Positions 36,789-47,278 of a DNA stretch of 64,000 bases are shown here, piece after piece. The DNA comes from Zhengella mangrovi (GTDB lineage Bacteria; Pseudomonadota; Alphaproteobacteria; Rhizobiales; Rhizobiaceae). The notes beneath the pieces are model-generated. The model was not told the origin of the DNA. It made no database searches and saw only the letters and a list, made by a program, of their open reading frames with translations. The number at the start of each line of letters is the position of its first letter. The stretch's first letter is position 1. The DNA is taken from contig NZ_PDVP01000007.1 in the NCBI RefSeq assembly GCF_002727065.1, forward strand, positions 62,001 to 126,000. The letters are read 5' to 3'. Made by a program: the position numbers and the translations under genes.

Positions 36789-39700
36789 TCAGCGGGCGAC
36801 GAAATAGCGGGTTTCGCCCGCCTGCTGGCCGGTGCGGGCGCCGCCGGTTTCCACCAGCAGCGTGAGGATGTCGGCGACACGCCCGGCGCGGTTGCGGCCG
36901 CCGGAAAAGGCAGCCGAAATCTCGGCCGGCACGGCGGGCGAGGGTGCCTTGGCGAGCACGTCCTTGACGAGGCGGATCTGCTCGAAGGCGTCGGACGGCC
37001 AGGCCGGCCGGTTCCTGGCGGGCAGCACGATCAGGTCCGCCGCGGTCTGCTCGCCGTCGTCCGGGCGGGCCACTTTCGCGCCGAGCTTCGCGACCTGGTA
37101 ATCCGGTCGCAGCCAGCGCACCAGCCCGCGCGCCTCTTCCGCCTGCCGCTCGACATTGAGCGCGACAAGGCGGGACAACAGCTCTTCCTCCGCGGCCTCC
37201 TGGTCCGCGCCCTTGTGGTTGCTCGGCATGGTGGCGCCGAGCCGGCCGACGAGCCGGCTGCCGAGATCCTGCCAGCCATAGGCCTCGAAGACGGCGCGGT
37301 CGATGCCGTCGTGAATCTCCTTCAGAACGCCGACGAGGCCGGCGTCGTAGATGGCGCGTTCGGCTTCGGTGAGCGGCGGCACTTCCGCCCCGGCCTCCAG
37401 CTCGCGAACGTGCTCCAGCACGTTGTAAAGGCCGGTCATGGTGAGGAACCGGTGCGCCGCGAGGCGCTCCTTGCGGAAGGCGTCGAGACGCTCGCCCAGG
37501 TCCTCCAGCCGCTGGCGCAGGGCCGGGTTGCTGTCGTCGGTGACGCAGGCTGGGAAGGGAAAGGGATCGAAGGTCTTTGTCTTCGAATAGCGAGGATCAT
37601 TGCCGACGCCGAGCCAGCCACCGGACTGGATTGCCCAGTGAACATGAAGGCGGGACGACAGCACGGCCAGCGGTGTGGCGCCCTGCAGGCCGATGTTGAC
37701 CAGCATGTTGTCCGGCAGAACGCTGGCTTCGAGGAACTGAAAGAAGCGGTGCTTGGCGGTTTCGATGGTCGTGATGTAGCGGGGCATGCCCGAAGTGAAA
37801 TCCCTAAATTCGGTTCTGGTCCGGCCAAAGAGCCACCAGTTTTGTGAAATCCAAGCGTCGCGGTTTGCATCCCGCTCCGGTTTCACAGTGTCCAGCACAT
37901 GCTGGTAAACTGCGGGAAAGCGCTGCTGCGCCTCCGCCGCCTCCAGCCCGAAGAGATCGATGACCATGACGCCGCGTGGCCGCTGGGCGATATCCCTGCC
38001 GTTCCGGTAGTCACGGATGTGCCTTTCAAGGCCGGCGATCCGGCCCAGGCCAAGGGCAAAGGCCTGCTGCGGCGTGACGATGAAGCCGGCACCATGAAGT
38101 TTGACGCCAGCGCTTGAGATTTCCTCATTCGCCATCATCGGCCTGGCCTCGGCCAGATCGGCGCCGACGGTCAGTTTCGCGGTGATCTTTCCCTCGCGCT
38201 TCTCCAGGTCCACCTGCGGCGTGTCGGTGTTCAGCCCGCTCTCGTGGCGCAGGGTGGCCAGAACGCCGGTGCGCTCGCCGCGTGCGGCCACCGTCATGGC
38301 GATGCGCACGGCGGCCTTGTCGGAGGCCTTCAGCCAGGGATGGTCGGGAACGGCGAAGACGAGACTGAGCGGGTCCTTCGCCGCGAGGTGACGCTCGATC
38401 ACCCGGCGCGAGAAAGTCTGGGTGATGGAATTGGTGGTGATGAAACCGAAGCGGACCAGCGGATTCGCCTGCCTTGCCGTGCCCTTGCGGGCCAGCCGCG
38501 TGGCGGCCTCGTCCCAGAAATGCATGACGAAATCCGCTCCGCCGGGCATGTGCGGGCGGGCGGCCCAGCAGGCCTCTGCATAGCCGTCGCCCAGTTCGGC
38601 GCGCATGTCCTTGCCGCCGATGAAGGGCGGGTTGCCGACGATGAATTCCACCTCGGGCCAGGGCGCGGGGCGCGGGTTGGCATAGGTGTAAAGCGGGACG
38701 GTGGCCGCGGGGTCCGGCACCGGCTCGCCGGTGACCGGATGCGGCTTCGTGGTGATGCCGTCCCAGCGCGTGACCGGCCGGCCGTCGGCATCGCGCAGCA
38801 GCTCCCGCCGGTCGAAGGCGAGGATGGCGTCCTGCTGGCGGATGGTGCCATAGGCGTGCAGCACCGGCTCGGCGATGCCGTTCAGCCCCACGGTCTTCAA
38901 TTGCCACTTGATGTAGCCGATCCACAGCACGAGGTCGGCGATGGGCACGGCGCGCGGGTTCAGCTCCAGGCCGTAGAACTGGCTGGGGTTGACCGTCTCG
39001 CCCTGGAAGCCGAAGCCGATGTCGGCCTCGGTGCCTTCCAGCGCCTCCAGCACCTCGCCCTCCAGCTTCTTCATCAGTTCCAGCGCGACGTAAAGGAAAT
39101 TGCCGGTGCCGCAGGCGGGGTCCAGCACGCGGGTGGTGCAGAGCCGGTGGTGAAAGGCCGCCAGCTGCCGGCGTGCGGCGTCCAGCTTTCCTGCCGCGAT
39201 CATTTCCTGCGCGGCCGATTGCGCCACCTCCCAGTCGGCGCGCAACGGCTCGATGATGGTGGGCACGACGAGGCGCTCGACATAGGCACGCGGCGTGTAA
39301 TGGGCGCCGAGGCGCGACCGCTCGGCGGGGTCGAGCGCACGTTCCAGCAGGGTGCCGAAAATGGCGGGCTCCACCTCCGACCAGTCGCGCCCGGCGGCGA
39401 CGGCCAGTTCGGCGATTCCGTCGCCATCCAGCGCCAGGGCGCGGCGGTCCTTGAACAGCGATCCGTTGAAGCGGCGCAGCGTGCCCATCAGGCGCGGCTC
39501 GTAGCCGCCCTCGTCCATGGTTTTCCAGAGGTATTCCAGCGCCGGGACGAAGTGTTCCGGCCGGTCCTTCAGTTCCAGCAACAGTTTTTCGAACGCCTTG
39601 TCGGGCAGCAGCTTCACGTCTTCGGCGAACATGGTGAAGAGGCAGCGCATGAGGAACTCCGCCACGTCCTTCGGGTCGTGCCGGCCTTCCAGCCGGCGGG

Positions 39701-40382
39701 CGACGCGGGCCAGCCGGGCGGCGATGTCGCGGGTCACCTCGGCGGAGCGGCGGGCAGGGTCCAGCGACAGCGGGTCGGTCCAGATGGCGGCGAGGCGCGC
39801 CTGCACCGCCGCGTCGCGCAGGTCGTCCATGGTGATGCGGAAGGAGCGGCGGTCCGGGAACTGGGCGTAGTTCTTTCCCTGGCCGGAGAAATCCGCGTAG
39901 ACCTCGATGACGTGGCCGACGTCGACGATGAGCAGGAAGGGCGGATAGCCGTGGTCGACGGGCAGGGCGCGGGCATAGTCCTCGGCCTGCTTGCGCGCCG
40001 CCGCCATCACCCTGTCCCACTGGCGCGTGCCCTGGCGGGCATGGCCGGCCTTCACGCTGCGGCTTTCGGCTGGCAGGAGCTCGATCTGCGCGGTGCCGGT
40101 CTTCACCCGCTTGGCGGACTGCTTGGCCTCGAGGATGAAGCAGCCGCGCTTGTAGCAATCGATCCGTCCCGCCGTGGTGGAACCGTCGGCATGGCGGAAG
40201 GTGACGGCACGCTCGAAGACGTAGTCGTTGAGGCGGTTCTCCTCGGCCGCGAAATCGGGGTTCGGCAGGCCGAGCGCCGCGGTCAGCCGCTCGACGAACA
40301 ATTGCGCATTGGCCAGTTCCGCGCCGCCCGATGCCGAGACCGCGGCAATGAGATGCTCCAGCTTCTCCTGATCGACCGGCAT
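36789..40382 (-). CDS. MmeI-like (type IIL) fused restriction endonuclease / DNA adenine methyltransferase
   Basis: An 1197-residue single-chain restriction-modification candidate. Near the N-terminus Asp75, Glu85 and Lys87 (RIDCYKRGC...LEAK) reproduce the D-x9-E-x-K nuclease motif of MmeI. A helical linker follows, then a gamma-class N6-adenine methyltransferase with motif I DPACGTGNFL (421-430) and motif IV NPPF (584-587). A target-recognition region and an extended C-terminus complete it. No separate specificity subunit, helicase or controller gene flanks it, which suits a self-contained type IIL/IIG enzyme. It is longer than MmeI (about 920). A defence-system methylase of the BREX/DISARM type is an alternative, but partner genes are absent and the nuclease motif is present. 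Confidence 0.82.
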   Translation of the reverse strand: MPVDQEKLEHLIAAVSASGGAELANAQLFVERLTAALGLPNPDFAAEENRLNDYVFERAVTFRHADGSTTAGRIDCYKRGCFILEAKQSAKRVKTGTAQIELLPAESRSVKAGHARQGTRQWDRVMAAARKQAEDYARALPVDHGYPPFLLIVDVGHVIEVYADFSGQGKNYAQFPDRRSFRITMDDLRDAAVQARLAAIWTDPLSLDPARRSAEVTRDIAARLARVARRLEGRHDPKDVAEFLMRCLFTMFAEDVKLLPDKAFEKLLLELKDRPEHFVPALEYLWKTMDEGGYEPRLMGTLRRFNGSLFKDRRALALDGDGIAELAVAAGRDWSEVEPAIFGTLLERALDPAERSRLGAHYTPRAYVERLVVPTIIEPLRADWEVAQSAAQEMIAAGKLDAARRQLAAFHHRLCTTRVLDPACGTGNFLYVALELMKKLEGEVLEALEGTEADIGFGFQGETVNPSQFYGLELNPRAVPIADLVLWIGYIKWQLKTVGLNGIAEPVLHAYGTIRQQDAILAFDRRELLRDADGRPVTRWDGITTKPHPVTGEPVPDPAATVPLYTYANPRPAPWPEVEFIVGNPPFIGGKDMRAELGDGYAEACWAARPHMPGGADFVMHFWDEAATRLARKGTARQANPLVRFGFITTNSITQTFSRRVIERHLAAKDPLSLVFAVPDHPWLKASDKAAVRIAMTVAARGERTGVLATLRHESGLNTDTPQVDLEKREGKITAKLTVGADLAEARPMMANEEISSAGVKLHGAGFIVTPQQAFALGLGRIAGLERHIRDYRNGRDIAQRPRGVMVIDLFGLEAAEAQQRFPAVYQHVLDTVKPERDANRDAWISQNWWLFGRTRTEFRDFTSGMPRYITTIETAKHRFFQFLEASVLPDNMLVNIGLQGATPLAVLSSRLHVHWAIQSGGWLGVGNDPRYSKTKTFDPFPFPACVTDDSNPALRQRLEDLGERLDAFRKERLAAHRFLTMTGLYNVLEHVRELEAGAEVPPLTEAERAIYDAGLVGVLKEIHDGIDRAVFEAYGWQDLGSRLVGRLGATMPSNHKGADQEAAEEELLSRLVALNVERQAEEARGLVRWLRPDYQVAKLGAKVARPDDGEQTAADLIVLPARNRPAWPSDAFEQIRLVKDVLAKAPSPAVPAEISAAFSGGRNRAGRVADILTLLVETGGARTGQQAGETRYFVAR

Positions 40383-40522
40383 GCGCCCCCCGCTCCCCTT
40401 TCGGATGCGAGGGTAAAATCATGGGTAGCGGGAATGAAGCGGGTGCAATCTAAATTATGCGCGCCTGAATTGAAATTCCGGGACCCATGGCATGCGCTTG
40501 TTCGCCCGAGATGCCGTTGCGG

Positions 40523-41434
40523 TCAGGCGGTCAGCGCGGCGGCGATCTCGGCGGCCAGGCGGGCGTTGTTCTTCACCAGCGCGATGTTGGTGGCCAGGCT
40601 GCGGCCGCCGGTCAGTTCCACGATGCGGGCCAGCAGGAAGGGCGTGACCGCCTTGCCGGAGACGCCTTCAGCCTCGGCCTCGGCCTGCGCGGCGGCGATG
40701 TAGCCGGCCATTTCGCCGGCCGGGATCTCGTCTTCGGCGGGCACCGGGTTGGCAATCAGCATGCCGCCGCCGATGCCGAGCGCCGCGCGCATGGCCTGGA
40801 AGCGGGCAATGCCGGCGGCCGTGCCGATGGTGAGCGGCGCGGGATGGGGCGAGCTGCGCGACCAGAAGGCCGGCATGGTGTCCGTGGCAAAGCCGACGAC
40901 CGGCACGCCGTTGGTTTCCAGCACTTCCAGCGTCTTCGGCACGTCGAGAATCGCCTTGGCGCCGGCCGAGACCACGATGACCGGCGTTGCCGCCAGTTCG
41001 GTCAGGTCGGCGGAGATGTCGAAGCTGTGTTCGGCGCCCTTGTGGACGCCGCCGATGCCGCCGGTGGCAAAGACGGCGATGCCGGCGCGCGCGGCCGCGA
41101 TCATGGTGGCGGCGACCGTGGTGCCGCCGGTCGCGCCGGTGGCCATGGCGAAGGCGAGGTCGGCGCGGCTCAGCTTCATCGCGCCCCTGGTGCGGGCCAG
41201 CGCGTCGCGTTCGGACCGGGACAGGCCAACCTTCAGGCGGCCTTCCATGACCGCGATGGTGGCCGGGGTGGCGCCATGGGCGCGGATGATATCCTCCACG
41301 TCGCCAGCCATGGCGGCATTGTCCGGGAAGGGCATGCCGTGGGTGATGATGGTCGATTCCAGCGCCACCACGGGCCGGCGTTGCGCCAGCGCTTCGGCCA
41401 CGTCCGGGGCGATGTCGAGCGGCAGGTCGGTCAT
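40523..41434 (-). CDS. psuG: Pseudouridine-5'-phosphate glycosidase
   Basis: Cleaves pseudouridine 5'-phosphate to uracil and ribose 5-phosphate. The 303-residue protein has the family landmarks VVALESTIITHGMPFP, MEGRLKVGLS, GATGGTTVAATM, FATGGIGGVHKG and SAGAKAILD. The gene follows psuK with an ATGA overlap, so the two-step pseudouridine salvage route is encoded as one unit. Confidence 0.94.
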   Translation of the reverse strand: MTDLPLDIAPDVAEALAQRRPVVALESTIITHGMPFPDNAAMAGDVEDIIRAHGATPATIAVMEGRLKVGLSRSERDALARTRGAMKLSRADLAFAMATGATGGTTVAATMIAAARAGIAVFATGGIGGVHKGAEHSFDISADLTELAATPVIVVSAGAKAILDVPKTLEVLETNGVPVVGFATDTMPAFWSRSSPHPAPLTIGTAAGIARFQAMRAALGIGGGMLIANPVPAEDEIPAGEMAGYIAAAQAEAEAEGVSGKAVTPFLLARIVELTGGRSLATNIALVKNNARLAAEIAAALTA

Positions 41435-42375
41435 GACGGGTTCAGCCTCCGGGTTTCATCAAGGCGGGTCTGGAACGGCGCGCCGGCGAGATCCGGAGCG
41501 GACGCGGATGTTTCCACCGCCAGGGCGGCGGCTGCAAGCCCCTCGATGGCAGCATCACGCAGGGTCTCGCCGCGCATCAGCGCTGCGATGGCGGCGCCGG
41601 TCAGGGCATCGCCGGCACCGGTCACGTCAACCGGGCGGACCGGTGGCGGCAGGAGCGTCGCGACCGTGCCGTGGTCGAGGAGGGTGAGCGGGCGGGGGCC
41701 GGCGGAAACGAGGGCGCGGACAAGGCCCAGGCCGGCGAGCGCGCGGGCCAGGTCGCCGCCGGAAGCGTCTGCGGGCAGCCCGGTCAGCGCCGCGGCCTCC
41801 GCGCGGTTGCAGAAAAGACAGGCGAGGCGGTCCATGAGGTCCGACCAGCGGGGCGCCTTGGCCGGCGATACCGCCATGGCGAAAAGCGGTTTCCCGTCGG
41901 CCATGCGTGCGAGGCGGGCCAGCGCCGGGGCGGGCACATTAGCATCGGCCAGCAGCGCGCTAGCGCCGGCGATTGCGTCGCGTACCGGGCGGCGGCGCAG
42001 CAGGCGCTCGAACACGATCTCGTAGAGCGCCATGTCGGCGAGGCCGAGGATCTGCTCGCCATCGCGGTCGAGGATCGACGTGTAGGACGGTGTCGCGCGG
42101 TCGAGGAAGGTGGCGGACAGGTCCTGCAGGTGCGAGGCGGCAACCGCGTCGGCGACGATGCTGCCGGCGCCATCGCCAGCGCGGGCCGACAGAAGGGCTG
42201 CCGCGATGCCGCGCGACACGACGGCGCGCGCGGCATTGAACGCGCCACCGCCGATGGTTTCGCGCAGCGTGCCGGGATTGGAGGCGCCCGCTACGTAGGG
42301 CACGGACAGGCGGCCGCGCCGGTCGACATGGGCACCGCCAATGGCCAGCAGGCGGGGGCGATCCGCCTCCGTCAC
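41431..42375 (-). CDS. psuK: PfkB-family pseudouridine kinase
   Basis: Phosphorylates pseudouridine for PsuG. The 314-residue ribokinase-fold protein has the substrate-binding GGGAFNAARAVVSRG near residue 42 and the anion-hole/catalytic VDVTGAGDALTG near residue 245. The assignment to pseudouridine rests on the overlap with psuG. No transporter or regulator gene is adjacent. It is divergent from recA. Confidence 0.9.
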   Translation of the reverse strand: MTEADRPRLLAIGGAHVDRRGRLSVPYVAGASNPGTLRETIGGGAFNAARAVVSRGIAAALLSARAGDGAGSIVADAVAASHLQDLSATFLDRATPSYTSILDRDGEQILGLADMALYEIVFERLLRRRPVRDAIAGASALLADANVPAPALARLARMADGKPLFAMAVSPAKAPRWSDLMDRLACLFCNRAEAAALTGLPADASGGDLARALAGLGLVRALVSAGPRPLTLLDHGTVATLLPPPVRPVDVTGAGDALTGAAIAALMRGETLRDAAIEGLAAAALAVETSASAPDLAGAPFQTRLDETRRLNPS

Positions 42376-42509
42376 CGGCGTCCGCCCGTTGCCGTGCTGC
42401 CGGACCGCCGGGGTCGCGAATCGCCTGGCCCCGCAAGCGGGTGCAACGGCGCGCCAGGACCGCAGGAATTCATCACCGGCTTTTCCTCCGCCGCTGTTCG
42501 ACGATACGG

Positions 42510-42524
42510 GAACATAATTTGAAC
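42510..42524. promoter_or_regulatory. LexA (SOS) box of recA
   Basis: GAAC-ATAATTT-GAAC is an exact copy of the alphaproteobacterial direct-repeat SOS box GAAC-N7-GAAC (GTTC-N7-GTTC on the other strand). It is centred about 120 bp before the recA ATG in the psuK-recA divergent gap. Confidence 0.8.
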
Positions 42525-42563
42525 ATCCTTGTTTTTCAACGCTTTCACCACCTTGAAAAATGA

Positions 42564-42578
42564 GAACAAATGGCGTAC
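42564..42578. promoter_or_regulatory. Second, imperfect LexA-box-like site
   Basis: GAAC-AAATGGC-GTAC keeps the N7 spacing with one mismatch in the second half-site (GTAC for GAAC). It lies 54 bp downstream of the perfect box and about 60 bp before the recA start, close to where the promoter is expected. Confidence 0.45.
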
Positions 42579-42637
42579 AAATAATTCACGGCGTTGCGGC
42601 GTCCGGTCGTTCAAGTCGGGGAACAAGGTGGTATATC

Positions 42638-43726
<1,089 letters not shown>

Positions 43727-43780
43727 TGCCCGGGCCGGCCTGGCGGGTGCCGGGCGGGCCGACAGGGAAGACGGATCGGA

Positions 43781-43810
43781 CCGCCGGCCGGACAATGGCC
43801 GGCGGCTTTT
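43781..43810 (+). terminator. Rho-independent terminator after recA
   Basis: Stem CCGCCGGCC (43781-43789) pairs perfectly with GGCCGGCGG (43797-43805) across a GGACAAT loop, followed by CTTTT. Confidence 0.85.
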
Positions 43811-43884
43811 CGCGTCTGCCGCTTCAAAGCGCACGGGCATTCTGGACAGCGTGATTGACGAAAGCTAAAAGGCGGTTTCTTGAA

Positions 43885-43912
43885 GCCCGCCACATGGCGG
43901 GCGCCCTTTGTT
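43885..43912 (+). promoter_or_regulatory. Hairpin in the alaS 5' leader
   Basis: GCCCGCC...GGCGGGC (43885-43902) forms a tight stem, followed by GCCCTTTGTTT. It ends about 20 bp before the alaS start codon and just upstream of AGGACAGGA. It could modulate alaS initiation or termination. It is not a recognised T-box. Confidence 0.35.
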
Positions 43913-43927
43913 TGCAGGACAGGAACC

Positions 43928-46585
43928 ATGAGTGGCGTAAACGAAATCCGGTCGGCTTTCCTCGATTTCTTTGCCAAGAACGGACACGAGGTCGTTGCCT
44001 CGAGCCCGCTGGTTCCGCGCAACGATCCCACGCTGATGTTCACCAACGCCGGCATGGTGCAGTTCAAGAACGTCTTCACCGGGCTTGAGAAGCGGGATTA
44101 CAGCCGTGCAGCGACGTCGCAGAAATGCGTGCGCGCCGGTGGCAAGCACAACGACCTCGACAATGTCGGCTATACCGCGCGCCACCACACCTTCTTCGAA
44201 ATGCTCGGAAACTTTTCCTTCGGCGACTATTTCAAGGAAGAGGCGATCCGCCTTGCCTGGGACCTGATCACCAAGGAATTCGCGCTGCCGAAGGACCGCC
44301 TGCTGGTAACCGTCTACCATACCGACGACGATGCCGCGGCCCACTGGAAGAAGATTGCCGGGCTGTCCGACGACCGGATCATCCGCATCGCGACATCCGA
44401 CAATTTCTGGGCCATGGGCGATACCGGCCCCTGCGGCCCGTGCTCGGAGATCTTCTTCGATCACGGCGACAAGATTCCCGGCGGACCGCCCGGAAGCCCG
44501 GACGAGGACGGCGACCGGTTCATCGAGATCTGGAACCTTGTCTTCATGCAGTACGAGCAGGTGACCAAGGCCGAGCGGGTCGAACTGCCGCGGCCCTCGA
44601 TCGACACCGGCATGGGGCTGGAGCGCGTCGCCGCGGTGCTGCAGGGCGAGCACGACAATTACGACATCGACCTGTTCAAGGCCCTGATCCGCGCCTCGGA
44701 AGAGGCGACGGGCGTGGAAGCCGAGGGCAAGTTCCGCGCGAGCCACCGGGTCATCGCCGATCACCTGCGGGCTTCCAGCTTCCTGATCGCCGATGGCGTC
44801 CTGCCCTCGAACGAGGGGCGGGGCTACGTGCTCCGGCGCATCATGCGCCGCGCGATGCGCCATGCGCAGCTCCTCGGTGCGCAGGATCCGCTGATGTGGC
44901 GGCTGGTGCCGGCGCTGATCCGGGAGATGGGTCAGGCGTACCCGGAACTCGTTCGCGGCAAGGACCTGATCACGGAGACGCTGAAGCTGGAGGAAAGCCG
45001 CTTCCGCAAGACGCTGGCCCGGGGGCTGTCGCTGCTCGAGGACGCGACGGTGGATATCTCGACAGGCGGGGAACTGGATGGCGAGACCGCCTTCAAGCTC
45101 TACGATACCTACGGCTTCCCGCTCGACCTGACGCAGGATGCGCTGCGCCAGCGCGGCATCGGTGTCGATACCGACGGCTTCAGGACCGCGATGGAACGGC
45201 AGAAGGCGGAAGCGCGGGCCAATTGGGCCGGTTCCGGCGAAGCGACCACCGAGGCGGTCTGGTTCGGGCTGCGCGAGAAGCTCGGCGCGACGGAGTTCCT
45301 CGGCTACGAGACCGAAAGCGCGGAAGGCGTCGTCCTTGCGCTGGTCCAGGATGGCAAGTCCGTTGCGGAAGCGAAGCAGGGTGACAGCGTTGCCGTCATC
45401 GTGAACCAGACACCGTTCTACGGCGAATCCGGCGGCCAGATGGGCGATACCGGGCTGATCAAGGGCGACGACTTCCTGGTCCGCGTGACCGATACGCAGA
45501 AGAAGGCCGACGGCCTGTTCGTGCATGTCGGGACAGTGGCCGAAGGGACGGTGCGCAGCGGCGACGAGGTCGAACTGCTGGTCGATTCGTCGCGCCGGTC
45601 GCGCTTGCGGGCGAACCATTCGGCGACCCACCTCGTCCACGAAGCGCTGCGGGAGGTGCTTGGTACCCACGTGGCCCAGAAGGGGTCGCTCGTGGCGCCG
45701 GACCGCCTGCGTTTCGACTTTTCGCACCCCAAGCCGATCTCGCAGGACGAACTGGACAGGATCGAGGACATCGCCAACGAGATCGTGGTGCAGAACGCGC
45801 CGGTCTCCACGCGCCTCATGGCCGTCGATGACGCGATCGCCGAAGGCGCCATGGCGCTCTTCGGGGAGAAATACGGTGACGAGGTGCGGGTCGTGTCCAT
45901 GGGCACGGCGCTGCATGGCGACAAGGCCGGCAAGGCCTACTCGGTGGAACTGTGCGGCGGGACCCATGTCCGTGCCACCGGCGATATCGGGCTGGTTCGG
46001 CTGGTCGCGGAGAACGCGGTTGCCGCGGGCGTGCGCCGTATCGAGGCGCTGACGGGCGAGGACGCCCGGCGTTACCTCGACGAGCAGGACCGGCGCGTGC
46101 GCGAGATGGCGGCGGCGCTGAAAGTTGCGCCCGCAGACGCCGTGGCGCGGCTGGAGTCCGTCCTGGACGAGCGGCGCAAGCTGGAACGGGAACTCGCCGA
46201 GGCCCGGCGCAAGCTCGCGCTCGGCGGCGGCGGCTCGGACAACGGCGGTGCCGAGGACATTGGCGGCATCCGTTTCATGGGCCGGGTCGTCGAGGGGGTT
46301 TCCCCGAAGGATCTCAAGCCGCTGGCCGACGATGGCAAGCAGACGCTGGGAAGCGGCGTCGTCGTCTTCGTGGGCAAAGGCGAGGATGGAAAGGCCAGCG
46401 TCGTCGTGGCCGTGACCCAGGACCTCACCGAACGGTTCTCGGCCGTGGACCTTGTCCGGCTGGCGTCCGAAGCGCTGGGCGGAAAGGGCGGCGGCGGGCG
46501 GCCCGACATGGCGCAGGCCGGCGGTCCGGATGCCTCGAGGGCCGATGCCGCCATCGCGGCGGTCCGGGGTGCCCTGTCGGCCTGA
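43928..46585 (+). CDS. alaS: Alanyl-tRNA synthetase
   Basis: Charges tRNA-Ala and edits mischarged Ser/Gly. The 885-residue class II enzyme has the aminoacylation core ([43 protein letters not shown]). The editing domain carries zinc ligands in [12 protein letters not shown] and CGGTHV. A C-terminal oligomerisation region ends [15 protein letters not shown] 43928 ([15 protein letters not shown]) follows CAGGACAGGA. It follows recA in the conserved alphaproteobacterial order and ends at a strong terminator. Confidence 0.97.
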   Translation: MSGVNEIRSAFLDFFAKNGHEVVASSPLVPRNDPTLMFTNAGMVQFKNVFTGLEKRDYSRAATSQKCVRAGGKHNDLDNVGYTARHHTFFEMLGNFSFGDYFKEEAIRLAWDLITKEFALPKDRLLVTVYHTDDDAAAHWKKIAGLSDDRIIRIATSDNFWAMGDTGPCGPCSEIFFDHGDKIPGGPPGSPDEDGDRFIEIWNLVFMQYEQVTKAERVELPRPSIDTGMGLERVAAVLQGEHDNYDIDLFKALIRASEEATGVEAEGKFRASHRVIADHLRASSFLIADGVLPSNEGRGYVLRRIMRRAMRHAQLLGAQDPLMWRLVPALIREMGQAYPELVRGKDLITETLKLEESRFRKTLARGLSLLEDATVDISTGGELDGETAFKLYDTYGFPLDLTQDALRQRGIGVDTDGFRTAMERQKAEARANWAGSGEATTEAVWFGLREKLGATEFLGYETESAEGVVLALVQDGKSVAEAKQGDSVAVIVNQTPFYGESGGQMGDTGLIKGDDFLVRVTDTQKKADGLFVHVGTVAEGTVRSGDEVELLVDSSRRSRLRANHSATHLVHEALREVLGTHVAQKGSLVAPDRLRFDFSHPKPISQDELDRIEDIANEIVVQNAPVSTRLMAVDDAIAEGAMALFGEKYGDEVRVVSMGTALHGDKAGKAYSVELCGGTHVRATGDIGLVRLVAENAVAAGVRRIEALTGEDARRYLDEQDRRVREMAAALKVAPADAVARLESVLDERRKLERELAEARRKLALGGGGSDNGGAEDIGGIRFMGRVVEGVSPKDLKPLADDGKQTLGSGVVVFVGKGEDGKASVVVAVTQDLTERFSAVDLVRLASEALGGKGGGGRPDMAQAGGPDASRADAAIAAVRGALSA

Positions 46586-46616
46586 CCCGCGGCCATTTTC
46601 AGACTGACCTGTCATG

Positions 46617-46648
46617 CCAGGCGTCGCCTTCGCGGCGCCTGGTTTTTT
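46617..46648 (+). terminator. Rho-independent terminator after alaS
   Basis: CCAGGCG (46617-46623) pairs with CGCCTGG (46636-46642) around an inner GCC-ttc-GGC-like loop, followed by TTTTTT. Confidence 0.9.
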
Positions 46649-47221
46649 GTTCCGGTGGGTCGCCGGGCCAACCGGGCGGGCGGTGATGGCTCCCCGACCG
46701 GCCGCAGGCCAGACTTCGCATCGACACCGCGACACGATCCGTCCGGAACAACGGTCAGGCAGCTGACGGTTGCGTGTCGCTCAGGCAGATGGAACGTGAT
46801 GTCGGGGAAAGGCCCTGAAAGGGCGCGCTGCCGAAGACCGGGGGCGGTGGCAACGGCAGCGCTTCACAACGAAGCCGGATGTGTGCGGTGACCTCGTCGT
46901 GCAGTCGGCAATAAACAATGAAACACTAATAAATTCCAGTGCAAATTCATGCGGAAGTCAAAAATGAATCTCATTTTCCGCATTTTCGGAAATGCCTGTT
47001 GCAGCTTGGCGACTGCCGCCGCCCCGGCGGGCCGAAAATGCCGGGTCGAGGCGGGATTTTCCGCCGAAAAACCGGACCGCTTGCGAATCAGCCTGCGGGA
47101 TTCCGTTGCGTAAACAGATATTTGCCCTGTCACATGGCAGGTGCTCGCCGGTGATTCGGTTGTTGCCTTCATTGCCGGAGAACGCGCCACGCGACGCGGT
47201 GTGCGTAAAATCCAGGCAAAA

Positions 47222-47249
47222 GAAAACCGGCGCCCGGGCGCCGGTTTTC
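47222..47249 (-). terminator. Rho-independent terminator after icd
   Basis: A 28-bp perfect palindrome made of GAAAACCGGCGCCC and its complement. Read on the minus strand it is followed by TTTTG after a C, so the T-tract is on the icd side. It ends 29 bp beyond the icd stop. Confidence 0.88.
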
Positions 47250-47278
47250 GCATGTCATATCCAGATCGGACGTGCCGC

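Larger units (their letters stand above)
46586..47278. other. 693-bp convergent intergenic region, alaS / icd
   Basis: No supported protein gene. Both neighbours point into the gap, so neither promoter should be here. Even so, 46905-46990 is strikingly AT-rich (GGCAATAAACAATGAAACAC; CACTAATAAATTCCAGTGC is partly self-complementary through CACT...AGTG). The ends are occupied by the alaS and icd terminators. Short open frames within lack ribosome sites and normal codon use. An unannotated small RNA or a remnant is possible. Confidence 0.5.

Noticed and set aside
43880-43927. N-terminal extension of AlaS from an upstream TTG
   Set aside because: It would translate through the leader hairpin, and AlaS proteins begin at [15 protein letters not shown]-like sequence; AGGA sits before the 43928 ATG.
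46864-47253. A 129-codon open frame in the alaS-icd gap
   Set aside because: It spans the icd terminator, lacks a ribosome site and has an Arg/Pro/His-rich translation with no recognisable motif.
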